Notes under the pieces: model-generated
What the model saw: only the letters and a program-made list of their open reading frames with translations
The model's database searches: none
What the model was told of the DNA's origin: nothing
Assembly: GCA_035703895.1 (NCBI GenBank)
Contig: DASSXJ010000107.1
Coordinates: forward strand, 1 to 36,825
Reading direction: 5' to 3'
Length of the DNA: 36,825 bases
Source: a bacterium
GTDB taxonomy: Bacteria; Sysuimicrobiota; Sysuimicrobiia; Sysuimicrobiales; Segetimicrobiaceae
Program-made: the position numbers and the translations under genes
Shown here: positions 23,543 to 31,989 of the stretch, piece by piece
Layout: the number at the start of each line of letters is the position of its first letter
Numbering within the stretch: position 1 is the first letter of the stretch

Positions 23543-24991
23543 TCAGTAGAGGTTCGTCTGCCGGACCCGGCCGGTGTAGTCCCAGAATACGCTCTTCAGC
23601 TCGGTGAAGAACTCGAGCCCTTCCTCCGCCATCTCCCGGCCGCCCACCCCGCTCCACTTGATGCCGCCGAAAGGGATCTGCGCTTCGCCGCCCACCGTGG
23701 GCGAGTTCACGTGGACCATCCCGACCTCGACCCGATCGACGAACTGCATGATGGTGTTCGCGTCGGTCGCGTAGATCGAAGCGCTCAGTCCGTATCTGAG
23801 ACCGTTCGTCACGCGGAGGGCCTCGTCGACCGACCCGACCTCGATCACCGAGAGCACGGGCCCGAAGATCTCTTCCTGAGCGATGCGGTGCCCGGGATCG
23901 ACGTCGGTGAACACCGTCGGCTCGATGAAGAACCCCCGGGCGTACTCCCCGTCGGTGAGGCGCCGGCCGCCGCATGCCAGGCGCGCCCCCTCGTGCCGCC
24001 CGGCCTCGATATAACCCATCACCGTCGCCAGTTGCTTGGCATCCACAAGCGGGCCCATGGCCACGCCGTCCTCCAGGCCGTTCCCCACCCGGGTCGCCCG
24101 TGCCCGGTCGACGATCGCGTCGACGAGCCGGGCTTTCACGTCCTTGTGCACCACGCAGAGTCCGGTGGCGGTACAACGCTGGCCGGTACTCCCAAATGCG
24201 CCTTGGGCGGTCCCGGCCGCCGTCACGTCCAGGTCGGCATCGGGCATGACCACGACCGCATTCTTGCCGCCCATCTCGCACGAGACCTTCGCCAGGCGGC
24301 GGGCGGCGCTTGCGTAGACTCCGCTGCCGATCTCGCACGATCCGGTGAAGGAGACCGCCCGGATCATGGGATGGTTGACGAGCACGTCGCCGACCTCAGG
24401 ACCCGGGCCCACGGCCAGCGAGAGCACGCCTCTTGGGAGACCCGCCTCCTCAAGAATCTCCACATAGCGCTGGGCCACGAGTGGCGTCAGCGACGCCGGC
24501 TTGATGATGACCGTGTTGCCGGCTACGAGCGCCGGCGCAGCCTTCCACACCGGTTCGGCCCAGGGAAAATTCCAGGGGGTGATAATCGCCACGACCCCCA
24601 AGGGCTGTCGCAACGTGAACAGCATCGTCGTGGGCATTTCGGAGGGCCGGGTCTTCCCACCCATTCGGAAGCCTTCGCCCGAGTACCACTCCAGGAGATT
24701 GACCCCCCGCAGGATCTCGCCCCGCGCTTCGCTGAGGATCTTTCCTTCTTCTCTCGTGAGCAACCGGGCGAGCTCATCGACGCGGGATCGAGCGAGCTCC
24801 GCGGCCCGCGCCAGCACCCGCCCCCTGGTGGGCGCCGGCGTGTCGCGCCAGGCCGGGTACATCTCTTGGGCGCGTTCCACAGCGCGCGCAACGTCACTCG
24901 CGGTCTGCTGCGGGACATGGCCCAGGACGTCGGAGGCATCGGCCGGATTCGTGTCCACCAGCACACCGGTTGGGGACCCAATGGTGCTCAT
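23543..24991 (-). CDS. Aldehyde dehydrogenase family protein (semialdehyde-dehydrogenase-like)
   Basis: 482 aa NAD(P)-dependent aldehyde dehydrogenase. [19 protein letters not shown] (about 135-153), catalytic Glu in [10 protein letters not shown] (about 249) and the nucleophilic Cys in GQRCTATG (about 283) are intact, with EEIFGPV near 380. The GQRCTAT motif recalls 2-oxoglutarate-semialdehyde dehydrogenases, a family guess only. ATG 24991 is preferred over ATG 24997 because AAGGAGG lies six bases upstream of the former and abuts the latter. It is the first gene of the ALDH-M20-ECF-amidase operon and is divergent from an amidohydrolase gene. Confidence 0.92.
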   Translation of the reverse strand: MSTIGSPTGVLVDTNPADASDVLGHVPQQTASDVARAVERAQEMYPAWRDTPAPTRGRVLARAAELARSRVDELARLLTREEGKILSEARGEILRGVNLLEWYSGEGFRMGGKTRPSEMPTTMLFTLRQPLGVVAIITPWNFPWAEPVWKAAPALVAGNTVIIKPASLTPLVAQRYVEILEEAGLPRGVLSLAVGPGPEVGDVLVNHPMIRAVSFTGSCEIGSGVYASAARRLAKVSCEMGGKNAVVVMPDADLDVTAAGTAQGAFGSTGQRCTATGLCVVHKDVKARLVDAIVDRARATRVGNGLEDGVAMGPLVDAKQLATVMGYIEAGRHEGARLACGGRRLTDGEYARGFFIEPTVFTDVDPGHRIAQEEIFGPVLSVIEVGSVDEALRVTNGLRYGLSASIYATDANTIMQFVDRVEVGMVHVNSPTVGGEAQIPFGGIKWSGVGGREMAEEGLEFFTELKSVFWDYTGRVRQTNLY

Positions 24992-25067
24992 GACCATCCT
25001 CCTTCAATAATAAATACCCGGCAGGCGGGACGACGGGGGCACTGTGCGCGGGCGTTGTTCAGTTTCG

Positions 25068-25111
25068 CAGGAGAAAAGTCCTGCCCCGGGAAACCTTGTG
25101 CGTCTCCGGGC
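25068..25111 (+). other. Two adjacent hairpins in the leader of the divergent amidohydrolase
   Basis: GCAGGA-gaaaag-TCCTGC (25068-25085) is a perfect 6-bp stem, followed directly by a CCCGG/CCGGG pair (about 87-91 and 107-111 of 25,000). There is no U-tract. They lie in the 167-base intergenic region between divergent genes, 50-90 bases before the GTG start. Confidence 0.35.
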
Positions 25112-25158
25112 GTTTGGCATTCTGGAGCGCCAGGGGCTGATCGGCAAGGAGGAGATGG

Positions 25159-26139
25159 GTGTACGGACAACCACTCAACGCCGCACGCGCGACCCATTTC
25201 GCATCCCCACCGCCGCGCAAGGTACAGGGCCCGATCGTCGACGTCCATACGCACGCCACCGAGCCGGCCACGAATCACGAGCTCATTGAGGCGGCGCGCA
25301 CGTACGGAATCGCGAGGGTGGTGGTGATCGCTCCCCTCGAAACAGGGCTGACGATACGCGGTCGCTACCCGCAGGAAGTCGTCCTGGCGGTCAGGCCGAT
25401 CCTGCACGAACCGAAACACCAGATCGCGTTGCTAGACCGGGCGGTGGAGAGCGTGCACCGGGCTCGCGAGAGCGGGGCCCCGCTCATCAAACTGTGGTTT
25501 GCCCCGAGGATTCGCGACCGCTTGGACTTCCTCCTCGACTCGCCTCGACTCGACCCGCTGTTCCACGCGATCGCAGAGGAGGGGCTGGGTGTCCTCGTCC
25601 ACGTCGCCGATCCCGACCGGTGGTTCGAGCGAAAGTACGATCCCATCAAGTATGGGACAAAGGCCGACCAATACCCCATGCTCGAGACGCGCCTCCGGCA
25701 GTTCCCCACGATCCCATTCCTTGCCGCGCACATGGGAGGCGATCCCGAGCACCTCGACCACCTCGCCGAGCTGCTGACGCGCTACCCGAACCTCCACCTC
25801 GACACCAGCGCAACCAAGTGGATCGTCCGAGAATTGGGACGGCAGCGAAACGCGGCCCGGGAGTTCTGCCGGCGGTGGGCGGGTCGGATCTGCTTTGGGA
25901 CCGATCAGGTCGTCTTCAAGGAGCCCGACCCCGTGCGATACACGATGCGCTATTGGGTTCACCAGATGTTTTGGGAAACGGACCTCGTCTGCCCGTCGCC
26001 AATCGCCGACCCCGACAGCGATGGCCCACCCTACATCAGGGGGCTCGATCTCCCGACAGACGTCCTGGAGCAGATCTACTGGAAGACCGCGGAACGGGCC
26101 TTCGGAATTCCGGCCCGCCCCGCAGCGAACGTGTCTTAG
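25159..26139 (+). CDS. Amidohydrolase family protein (amidohydrolase_2, TIM barrel)
   Basis: 326 aa metal-dependent hydrolase. Metal-binding positions appear as DVHTHA (about 28-33), His in LVHVADPDR (about 148), His in AAHMGGDPEHLD (about 192) and Asp in FGTDQVVF (about 253). It differs clearly from the amidohydrolase at 4627-5616, for example in the long WFERKYDPIKYG insertion. GTG 25159 has AAGGAGG eight bases upstream. It is divergent from the aldehyde dehydrogenase operon and may act in the same pathway. The hydrolysed bond is unknown. Confidence 0.87.
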   Translation: MYGQPLNAARATHFASPPPRKVQGPIVDVHTHATEPATNHELIEAARTYGIARVVVIAPLETGLTIRGRYPQEVVLAVRPILHEPKHQIALLDRAVESVHRARESGAPLIKLWFAPRIRDRLDFLLDSPRLDPLFHAIAEEGLGVLVHVADPDRWFERKYDPIKYGTKADQYPMLETRLRQFPTIPFLAAHMGGDPEHLDHLAELLTRYPNLHLDTSATKWIVRELGRQRNAAREFCRRWAGRICFGTDQVVFKEPDPVRYTMRYWVHQMFWETDLVCPSPIADPDSDGPPYIRGLDLPTDVLEQIYWKTAERAFGIPARPAANVS

Positions 26140-26166
26140 GCGAGACGGTGGTCCTGCGGCGGATGG

Positions 26167-26466
26167 TCAGGGCTGGAGCGCCTTCTCGACGTCCTGGCGA
26201 GTCAGATCCTCCCCGAGTTCTCCGGCCCACTGCATGACTGCCTGAATGACCTCTTCCTGCGTCATTCCTAGACTCGAGGTCATCTCCTGCACGCACATCT
26301 CCACAACGTACTCCAGCCGTCCGCTCCATCCGGCGTCCTTCGCTTCGGCGATCAGCGAAACAACGACACCGGCCAGCAAGGGTTCGGCCCAGGCACGGCG
26401 GTCCCGCGTCGCTTCGGAGACGGTCACGGTGCTCACCCCCTCGACCGTGCGGCCGTCATTTTCCAC
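26167..26466 (-). CDS. Small hypothetical protein
   Basis: 99 aa from GTG 26466, which has GGGGAGGT five bases upstream; an ATG at 26481 overlaps that Shine-Dalgarno stretch and is less likely. The protein is mostly helical by residue pattern, with an acidic C-terminal half (TQEEVIQAVMQWAGELGED). No signal peptide or membrane segment was recognised and I do not know the family. It is convergent with the amidohydrolase gene, 27 bases away. Confidence 0.65.
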   Translation of the reverse strand: MENDGRTVEGVSTVTVSEATRDRRAWAEPLLAGVVVSLIAEAKDAGWSGRLEYVVEMCVQEMTSSLGMTQEEVIQAVMQWAGELGEDLTRQDVEKALQP

Positions 26467-26538
26467 AACGCACCTCCCCATTCCATTCGGGCAGCCCCAC
26501 GCGCCCCCGCGGGGGCACCGTCGACCCGGCGGCGACCA

Positions 26539-27147
26539 CTAGCCGGCCCCCCCCGTACCGGGAACGAGTTCTCGCGCGAGAAAAAACAGTCCCACCGCGC
26601 CACCGGCGAGCCCCAGGTACCAGAGCGAGCGCCGCCTGACGATCGCAGCTACGGAGGAGACGACGATCCCGATTTGAAAGGATGCCACCGCCAGCGACAA
26701 CCGCTGGTAGCGGTCATCGAACCGTTGGGCCGCCGCCTTGGCCGCGTCTCGCTCGTGCTCCCGAGCCTTGGCATCCTTCATGATCTGGTCCTGCTCGGTC
26801 GCGTACCGCTTGATCTCTTTCTCGTACGCCGATGCCTGCCGGGCCGCGGCCGGGCTCGACTGCAGCCGCAACGCATCACGCTGCGTCTCGAACACGTGCC
26901 GCTTGATGCCTTTGGCTTGATAAAAGTTCCACTGATCCGAAGCCAGGTTTTGTGAGATCGCCGCCTCGTTGAGGTCCGCGAGGGAATGATGCGCGGCCCG
27001 GCCCGCGAGCTGGCTGCTGAGCGCCGCGCACACGGCCAGCACCGCCGTGGTGATGGCGATCGCCGTAATGAACCTATGCCCGGATGAACCCTCTGATGCT
27101 TTCTCGGCTGGTTCTAGGCGGGATTCGACCTCAAACTCTTCCTCCAT
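26539..27147 (-). CDS. DUF4337 domain-containing membrane protein
   Basis: 202 aa. A cytoplasmic acidic N-terminus (about 1-22) is followed by a membrane segment (ITAIAITTAVLAVCAALSS, about 27-45), then a long helical region that begins with the family motif ASDQWNFYQAKGIK (about 68-81) and runs as a probable coiled coil to about 150. Two more hydrophobic segments lie near 152-170 and 175-192. This is the DUF4337 pattern; function is not established. ATG start at 27147. Confidence 0.85.
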   Translation of the reverse strand: MEEEFEVESRLEPAEKASEGSSGHRFITAIAITTAVLAVCAALSSQLAGRAAHHSLADLNEAAISQNLASDQWNFYQAKGIKRHVFETQRDALRLQSSPAAARQASAYEKEIKRYATEQDQIMKDAKAREHERDAAKAAAQRFDDRYQRLSLAVASFQIGIVVSSVAAIVRRRSLWYLGLAGGAVGLFFLARELVPGTGGAG

Positions 27148-27206
27148 GAATTAGTGAGTTCGGGATCGCTCGTGCGCTCTCCTGCGCGGCCGGGCGCGGT
27201 CTCGTG

Positions 27207-28469
27207 TTACTGCGGCGGGGTAAACGCACCGGTCCAAACGGCCGTACGGTGGTGGAAGACGCCACCGATCGAGTACCGGAGCATTCCCCAGAGGCGGGCG
27301 AACATTCGAGCACGATCAACGTTGGCGGTGGCCACGAGCGGCGAGGTGACCAGCACGGCCGTCGGCGTCCGGATCGTGAGGGTGCCGACCTGCTGGCCTT
27401 TCCGAAACGGAGCGACGGGAGCGACGCTGACCTCTTCGGAAATGGTCAAGGGAGCACGATCGCCCTTCGGCAGCAGTACCTCAAGGGCACGCGGTGTCTC
27501 GAGCCCAAGTTGGCGCGCGTTCCCCCCGTACACGGTGAGGGCCGACGGGACGATCTGCTGCCAGGGTATCGGAACCAGAGCGTAGCGCGCGAACCCCAGG
27601 TTGAGCAACTGTTCGGCGATGCCGGTCCGTTCCTGGAGTTTGTGCGCCCCCATCACGACGGCAATGAGCCGCAGCCCTTCACGCCGCGCGCTCGCCACGA
27701 TGTGAAAGCCCGACTCGTTGGTGAACCCGGTCTTGAGGCCATCCACGCGGGGATCCCGGAACACCAGGTTGTTCCAATTGGCCTGCCGGATGCCGGCGTA
27801 GGTCTCGTAGTGCGGGCTGCTGTAGGTGATCGCCTCCGGAAATGTCACCAGGATCTGCCGGGCCAGCAGCCCCATGTCCCAAGCGCTCGTGTACTCCCCC
27901 GGATTCGGGAGCCCATGGGCGGTGACGAAGTGGGAATCGTGCATCCCCAGACGAGCGGCCGTCGCGTTCATCTCATCCACGAACTGGGAACCCGAGCCGG
28001 CCAGCGCCTCAGCGAGCACTTCGGCCGCATCATTGCCCGATGCAATCATCAGCCCGTACAACAACTGCTCGACCGTCACGGCGTCGCCCACGTTGAGAAA
28101 CATTCGACTGCTGCCCTTGATCCGGCCGATCCGCCAGGCGGTTTCACTCACCGTCACCTCGGTGGCGAGCGTCAGGCGATGGGTCCTGAGCGCGTCCAAG
28201 GTCAGATAGAAGGTCATCAGCTTGTCGAGACTGGCCGGGGGGAGACGCCGGTGCGGATCGGTGGACTCAAGCACCTGCCCGGTGGAGACTTCCATCAAAA
28301 GGGCGGACGGCGGACCGGAGGGGCCAGGCGGGTGGCCGGCGCTGGGCGCCGCCGTCGTCCTGTCCGGTCCGGCCGGCACGCGCGGCGCGGCGCCGACCGG
28401 CAGCGAGAACGTACCCAGGCATAGGCCGATCGCGATCCAGCGCACGGTGCTCCGCATCCTCTGCCTCAC
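27207..28469 (-). CDS. D-alanyl-D-alanine carboxypeptidase (PBP5/DacF family, S11)
   Basis: Secreted penicillin-binding protein that trims peptidoglycan pentapeptides. 420 aa. An N-terminal signal peptide (about 1-28) is followed by a Pro/Ser-rich linker, then the active-site set Ser80-x-x-Lys83 (ASLDKLM), SGN at 144-146 and KTG at 246-248, all intact. A C-terminal PBP5_C-like beta domain occupies about 310-400. GTG 28469 overlaps the alcohol dehydrogenase stop (GTGA); ATG 28457 would also give a good signal peptide. It shows that the host makes peptidoglycan. Confidence 0.92.
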   Translation of the reverse strand: MRQRMRSTVRWIAIGLCLGTFSLPVGAAPRVPAGPDRTTAAPSAGHPPGPSGPPSALLMEVSTGQVLESTDPHRRLPPASLDKLMTFYLTLDALRTHRLTLATEVTVSETAWRIGRIKGSSRMFLNVGDAVTVEQLLYGLMIASGNDAAEVLAEALAGSGSQFVDEMNATAARLGMHDSHFVTAHGLPNPGEYTSAWDMGLLARQILVTFPEAITYSSPHYETYAGIRQANWNNLVFRDPRVDGLKTGFTNESGFHIVASARREGLRLIAVVMGAHKLQERTGIAEQLLNLGFARYALVPIPWQQIVPSALTVYGGNARQLGLETPRALEVLLPKGDRAPLTISEEVSVAPVAPFRKGQQVGTLTIRTPTAVLVTSPLVATANVDRARMFARLWGMLRYSIGGVFHHRTAVWTGAFTPPQ

Positions 28470-29557
28470 GCCATCACCAGGAGACCGCGCAACCCGTCCC
28501 CTCGGTCGAGCGCGGCCACCGCATCGTTGACCCGGTCCAGGGGATAGGTGGCCGTCACCAGTTCATCCAGGAGCAGACGTTCGCCATAGTACAACTCCAG
28601 CAGGCGCGGGATATCGGCACGGAGGTGTGCCGATCCATAGAAACAGGCGCGCAGGGTCTTCTCGTTGAGCACGAACGCGGGACCCCCTACGGTGTACTCC
28701 TCCCGCGCCGGCGGGATGCCGACGGCAACCGCGACGCCGCCGCGGGCCAAGCACTCAACCGCCTGCCGGACGACGGCGGCGCGTCCGATCACCTCGAAGG
28801 CATAGTCGGTCCCGCCGCGGGTCAGGCTTTGAATCGCACGCACGGGGTCCTCCTCTTTGGCGTTGATCGTGTGCGTCGCCCCAAACCGCCGGGCGGCCTC
28901 GAGCCGGTGCTCGAGCAAGTCGACCGCGATGATCATCGCCGCCCCCGCGATCCGAGCTCCCTGTACCACATTAATGCCCACGCCGCCCGCGCCGAAGACC
29001 GCCACGCTGCTCCCGGGCCGCACCTGAGCGGTGTTGACCACGGCGCCGACCCCGGTCGTCACCGCGCACCCCAGCAGCGCCGCCACTGTCAGCGGCACCT
29101 CCTCGCTGATGCGCAGCACGCCCGACTCGGGGACTACCGCCATCTCCGCCCACGAAGAGACGCAGGTGAAGTGATGGAGCTCCTGCCCCTTCCACTTGAG
29201 CCGGGTAGAGCCGTCAGGCATCTTGCCCCGGACCCGGGACCGCCATTCGCACAGGTGCGGCCGCCCGGCGTCGCAGTACCGGCAGTGGCCGCAAGGCGGC
29301 GCGAACAGCATCACGACGTGGTCGCCCGGGTGGACGGAGTCCACTTCGGGCCCCACGGCCTCCACCACGCCGGCAGCCTCGTGCCCCAAGACCACCGGCA
29401 GCGGGAACGGCAGATCCCCTTTAATGTAGTGGAGATCGCTGTGGCACACGCCGGTGGCCGCGATCCGGACCGCGACCTCGTGAGGCCGCGGCTTCTCGAG
29501 GTCCACCGTCTCAACGGCCAGCGGTTTTCCGACCTCATGCAAGATGGCGGCGCGCAC
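28466..29557 (-). CDS. Zinc-dependent alcohol dehydrogenase (MDR superfamily, class III-like)
   Basis: 363 aa from GTG 29557, which gives the usual MRAAILHE start and has GGGGAGGT nine bases upstream. The frame is open 40 residues further but that part does not look like the family. Catalytic zinc ligands are Cys38 (GVCHSD), His59 (GHEAAG) and the Cys in LLGCAVTTG; structural zinc Cys89/92/95/103 (PPCGHCRYCDAGRPHLC). The Rossmann motif is GAGGVG. Alcohol or formaldehyde-adduct oxidation is typical; the substrate is open. Coupled to the D,D-carboxypeptidase gene. Confidence 0.92.
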   Translation of the reverse strand: MRAAILHEVGKPLAVETVDLEKPRPHEVAVRIAATGVCHSDLHYIKGDLPFPLPVVLGHEAAGVVEAVGPEVDSVHPGDHVVMLFAPPCGHCRYCDAGRPHLCEWRSRVRGKMPDGSTRLKWKGQELHHFTCVSSWAEMAVVPESGVLRISEEVPLTVAALLGCAVTTGVGAVVNTAQVRPGSSVAVFGAGGVGINVVQGARIAGAAMIIAVDLLEHRLEAARRFGATHTINAKEEDPVRAIQSLTRGGTDYAFEVIGRAAVVRQAVECLARGGVAVAVGIPPAREEYTVGGPAFVLNEKTLRACFYGSAHLRADIPRLLELYYGERLLLDELVTATYPLDRVNDAVAALDRGDGLRGLLVMA

Positions 29558-29690
29558 GTGACTCACACCTCCCCAGTCCCCCGTGTTGAACTGTTCCGCC
29601 TTGCCCTGGGGATTCCTCCGGGAGGACACCGTCCCCGTCCCGCGGGATCGAGTCACCGCGAAAAAATTTTGCGTCAAGTTCTTATGAAGG

Positions 29691-29715
29691 TGGCAGGAGA
29701 TCCTCCGCCACTTTT
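29691..29715 (+). terminator. Terminator-like hairpin upstream of a small orphan gene
   Basis: TGGC-(A)-GGAG-ATC-CTCCGCCA forms an 8-bp stem with one bulged base, followed by CTTTT on the plus strand. No plus-strand gene lies just upstream, so it may attenuate the small gene at 29797 or be fortuitous. The rest of 29558-29796 holds an A/T-rich spot at 29661-29670 and no clear promoter. Confidence 0.45.
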
Positions 29716-29796
29716 CGAACCTTGACCCGGAATCCCCGATCGCATGTGGACGTGAGTATTTCGTATTTGAAAGCCCGAAAGGGACGGAGGGGGAAC

Positions 29797-30000
29797 ATGG
29801 AACTGCGGGACTACGTGCACAAGCTCACCGACTTCATCTGGGACCGCGAGCACAGAAGCCAGAAGCCGGTGGACGCAGCCATTCTCAGTTATGTACAGGA
29901 CGCCGTGATCGCGGAGCTTGAGTACCGCCGGCGGATGTCCGATCTGGACCGCCGGATCGCCGAACTCGAGTCCCTAACGGGAGCAGGGGTACCTTCCTGA
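29797..30000 (+). CDS. Small hypothetical protein with C-terminal coiled coil
   Basis: 67 aa. ATG 29797 is chosen because GGAGGGGG lies a few bases upstream; the open frame from 29722 is not needed. The first half is mixed charged and aromatic (DYVHKLTDFIWDRE), and the second half has a heptad-like charged helix (YRRRMSDLDRRIAELESL) that could dimerise. No family was recognised. It is flanked by two stretches rich in hairpins. Confidence 0.6.
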   Translation: MELRDYVHKLTDFIWDREHRSQKPVDAAILSYVQDAVIAELEYRRRMSDLDRRIAELESLTGAGVPS

Positions 30001-30080
30001 TCGGTCCCCGGTAAGAAATCGCTGCGCACGCCAGGCCCGGGTCGCATACGGTCATCGTTTAGGTTGCTGACGTAAGGGCC

Positions 30081-30195
30081 ACAGGGCAAACGGTCACCTT
30101 AACCGGATGCCGCGTGTGTACGCTTGTGTATTGGAGAGGGTCGGCCTAGCGCCGTTGGATGCTCGCAACAGCATCCCGGCGTCGCGGTGGTTTTT
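30081..30195 (+). ncRNA. Structured untranslated region upstream of a secreted protein gene
   Basis: Within the 284-base gap 30001-30284 lies a strong hairpin: CGCCG-TT-GGATGCT-CGCAAC-AGCATCC-CGGCG (30150-30181), followed nine bases later by TTTTT (30191-30195). About 60 bases upstream is ACAGGGCAAAC (30081-30091), identical to the 5' core of the c-di-GMP-I riboswitch, and CGGCCTA (30142-30148) resembles a second core motif. The third core, GACGCAAAGC, is missing, and the spacing does not fit. A leader RNA is plausible; a known riboswitch is not established. Confidence 0.35.
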
Positions 30196-30284
30196 CACGG
30201 TGGAATAGTCTATCCCCGCCACAGAGTGGGCATTACACGAACGAGCAGAATTCTTCCAGCAAAACTCTGCGGTGGGGGCATGCC

Positions 30285-30836
30285 ATGCGCGACGCTCGTC
30301 TCGTCTCACGCTTCGTTGCCGTGACCCTCTTCTTCGCCACCGTCCTTGCACCCCAGACCGCCCCGTCGGCGATCATGCAGGTGGCGTCCGATCCAAATGG
30401 ACGGTTCAAGATCAGCTTTCCGGTTGAGTGGCAGGTCGTGAAAACAACGAGCGGGGCGTCAAGGGTGATCGGCTTCCGCCCCGCCGCCCGGGGGCAGTTC
30501 CGCGCCAACGTCAACGTGGTCGTGGAGGAGATCCCGGAACCGATCTCGGCGGCCCAGTATGCTCAGCTGGCCAAGCCCAAGATGGACGCGGTGTTCAACG
30601 ACTTCACGGTGCTCAAAGAGGGGTCGGCAACGATCGCCCGACGCCAAGCGTACTACCGGTACTATACATGGAGACCAAGGAACCAAGGGGAGCTGTATCA
30701 GGTCCAGGCCTACATCACAGTTGCGCGCATGGCATACGTTCTGACCGGCACGACGATGAACGATCCCGATCGTGTCAGGCGGGACATCCCGATCATGAGC
30801 CAAATCTTCGAGACCTTTGCGCCACGCGTCAAGTAG
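30285..30836 (+). CDS. Secreted PsbP/DcrB-like domain protein
   Basis: 183 aa from ATG 30285, with GGTGGGGG six bases upstream. A signal peptide covers about residues 1-30 (hydrophobic VAVTLFFATVLAP, cleavage near TAPSA). The rest is one compact alpha/beta domain beginning DPNGRFKISFPVEWQV, a pattern seen in PsbP-like and DcrB/DUF1795-type proteins. A binding or structural role outside the cytoplasm is likely; no catalytic residues are evident. The next gene is a secreted Kelch protein in a different frame just downstream. Confidence 0.75.
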   Translation: MRDARLVSRFVAVTLFFATVLAPQTAPSAIMQVASDPNGRFKISFPVEWQVVKTTSGASRVIGFRPAARGQFRANVNVVVEEIPEPISAAQYAQLAKPKMDAVFNDFTVLKEGSATIARRQAYYRYYTWRPRNQGELYQVQAYITVARMAYVLTGTTMNDPDRVRRDIPIMSQIFETFAPRVK

Positions 30837-30838
30837 AT

Positions 30839-31834
30839 TGGCGTAACCCCCTCTCGACTGCGTCTGCGAAGACGGCGAGCGCCCTGCTGCCGCTCATCTG
30901 CATTGCTGCGATCATTTCAGCCCTCGCCGCAAGCGCCGGGGGGGCTCCCTCCGATCCGGGGACGTGGGAGCGCCGGGCGTCGTCGGCCGTCACGCGCTCA
31001 GAAGTCGCCGCCGCCCCGATCGGCGACCGCATCTATGTGGTCGGCGGCCTGATCATTACCGGTCCAACGGACGCCGTCGAGGAGTACGATCCCGCCGGCG
31101 ATCGATGGCGCCCGCGTGCCCGGCTGCCACAACCGATGCATCACCCTGCCGCCGCGGCCCTTGGTGGGAGACTGTATGTGATCGGCGGCTTCGTGGCCCG
31201 GGGATTTTCAATCTGGCACGGCATCGCCGCCGTCTATGAGTATGACCCGGCGCAGAATGAGTGGCGGGGGCGCCCGGCGATGCCGACGGCGCGCGGCGCG
31301 CTGGCCGCGGTGGCGCTGGGAGGCCGGATCTACGCGGTCGGAGGCACCAATGGGACGGACACCGGAGCGCTCGAAGTCTACGACCCGCGGACGGACACCT
31401 GGCGGCGCCTGCGGCCAATGCCGACACCACGGAATCACATCGCCGCGGTGGCGGAAGGTGGCAGGCTCTACGTCTTCGGCGGCCGGGCGGCCGGCGTGCG
31501 CGGCAATATCGGCGCAACCGAGGTCTACGATCCAGCGAGCGATCGCTGGGAGACACGGGCGCCGATGCTGACCCCCCGCAGCGGCATCGGGGCCGCCGCA
31601 GTCAGGGGCAAGATATATGTGATGGGCGGCGAGCTCGGCAGACCGGATACGTACCCGGAAAACGAGGCGTACGATCCGGCATCGGACACCTGGACCCCGC
31701 GCGCGGACATGCCCACGCCCCGGCACGGCCTCGCCGTAGTCGAAGCCGGGGGGCGGATCTTCACTCTGAACGGGGGTCCCCACCCCGGCGGCACCTACAG
31801 CGCCGTCAACGAAGTGTACATCCCCCCGCAGTAG
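30839..31834 (+). CDS. Secreted Kelch-repeat protein, start codon unresolved
   Basis: About 330 residues. A Lys/Arg-containing N-terminus is followed by a hydrophobic run (LLPLICIAAIISALAAS) like a signal peptide. Six Kelch-type repeats follow, each with an Y-V/I-GG element and a downstream W (for example IYVVGG, LYVIGG, IYAVGG, LYVFGG, IYVMGG and FTLNGG), enough for a six-bladed propeller. Between the upstream stop at 30836 and the signal sequence no ATG, GTG or TTG is in frame. CTG 30884 is one candidate but would remove the basic n-region. The frame is open upstream through the preceding gene. Confidence 0.7.
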   Translation, partial: WRNPLSTASAKTASALLPLICIAAIISALAASAGGAPSDPGTWERRASSAVTRSEVAAAPIGDRIYVVGGLIITGPTDAVEEYDPAGDRWRPRARLPQPMHHPAAAALGGRLYVIGGFVARGFSIWHGIAAVYEYDPAQNEWRGRPAMPTARGALAAVALGGRIYAVGGTNGTDTGALEVYDPRTDTWRRLRPMPTPRNHIAAVAEGGRLYVFGGRAAGVRGNIGATEVYDPASDRWETRAPMLTPRSGIGAAAVRGKIYVMGGELGRPDTYPENEAYDPASDTWTPRADMPTPRHGLAVVEAGGRIFTLNGGPHPGGTYSAVNEVYIPPQ

Positions 31835-31989
31835 GACCTCCGCGCCAGCGTTCACTGGCTCGGGAATCTCTTGTGACGAACATCACGACCCCGGTGTGGA
31901 CCGGTGCATAGGGTTTGGCCTCCCCCGCTCGTACGATGGAACCATCGCAGGCGGAAACTTCGCTTGAGATTCAGGGAGGTGGAAGCGTC

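Noticed and set aside
23390-25327. Plus-strand open frame (645 codons) opposite the aldehyde dehydrogenase
   Set aside because: The minus strand carries intact aldehyde dehydrogenase motifs; the plus frame has no domain.
30081-30195. Calling a c-di-GMP-I riboswitch outright
   Set aside because: One of three conserved cores is missing and spacing does not fit; it is only reported as a structured region to test.
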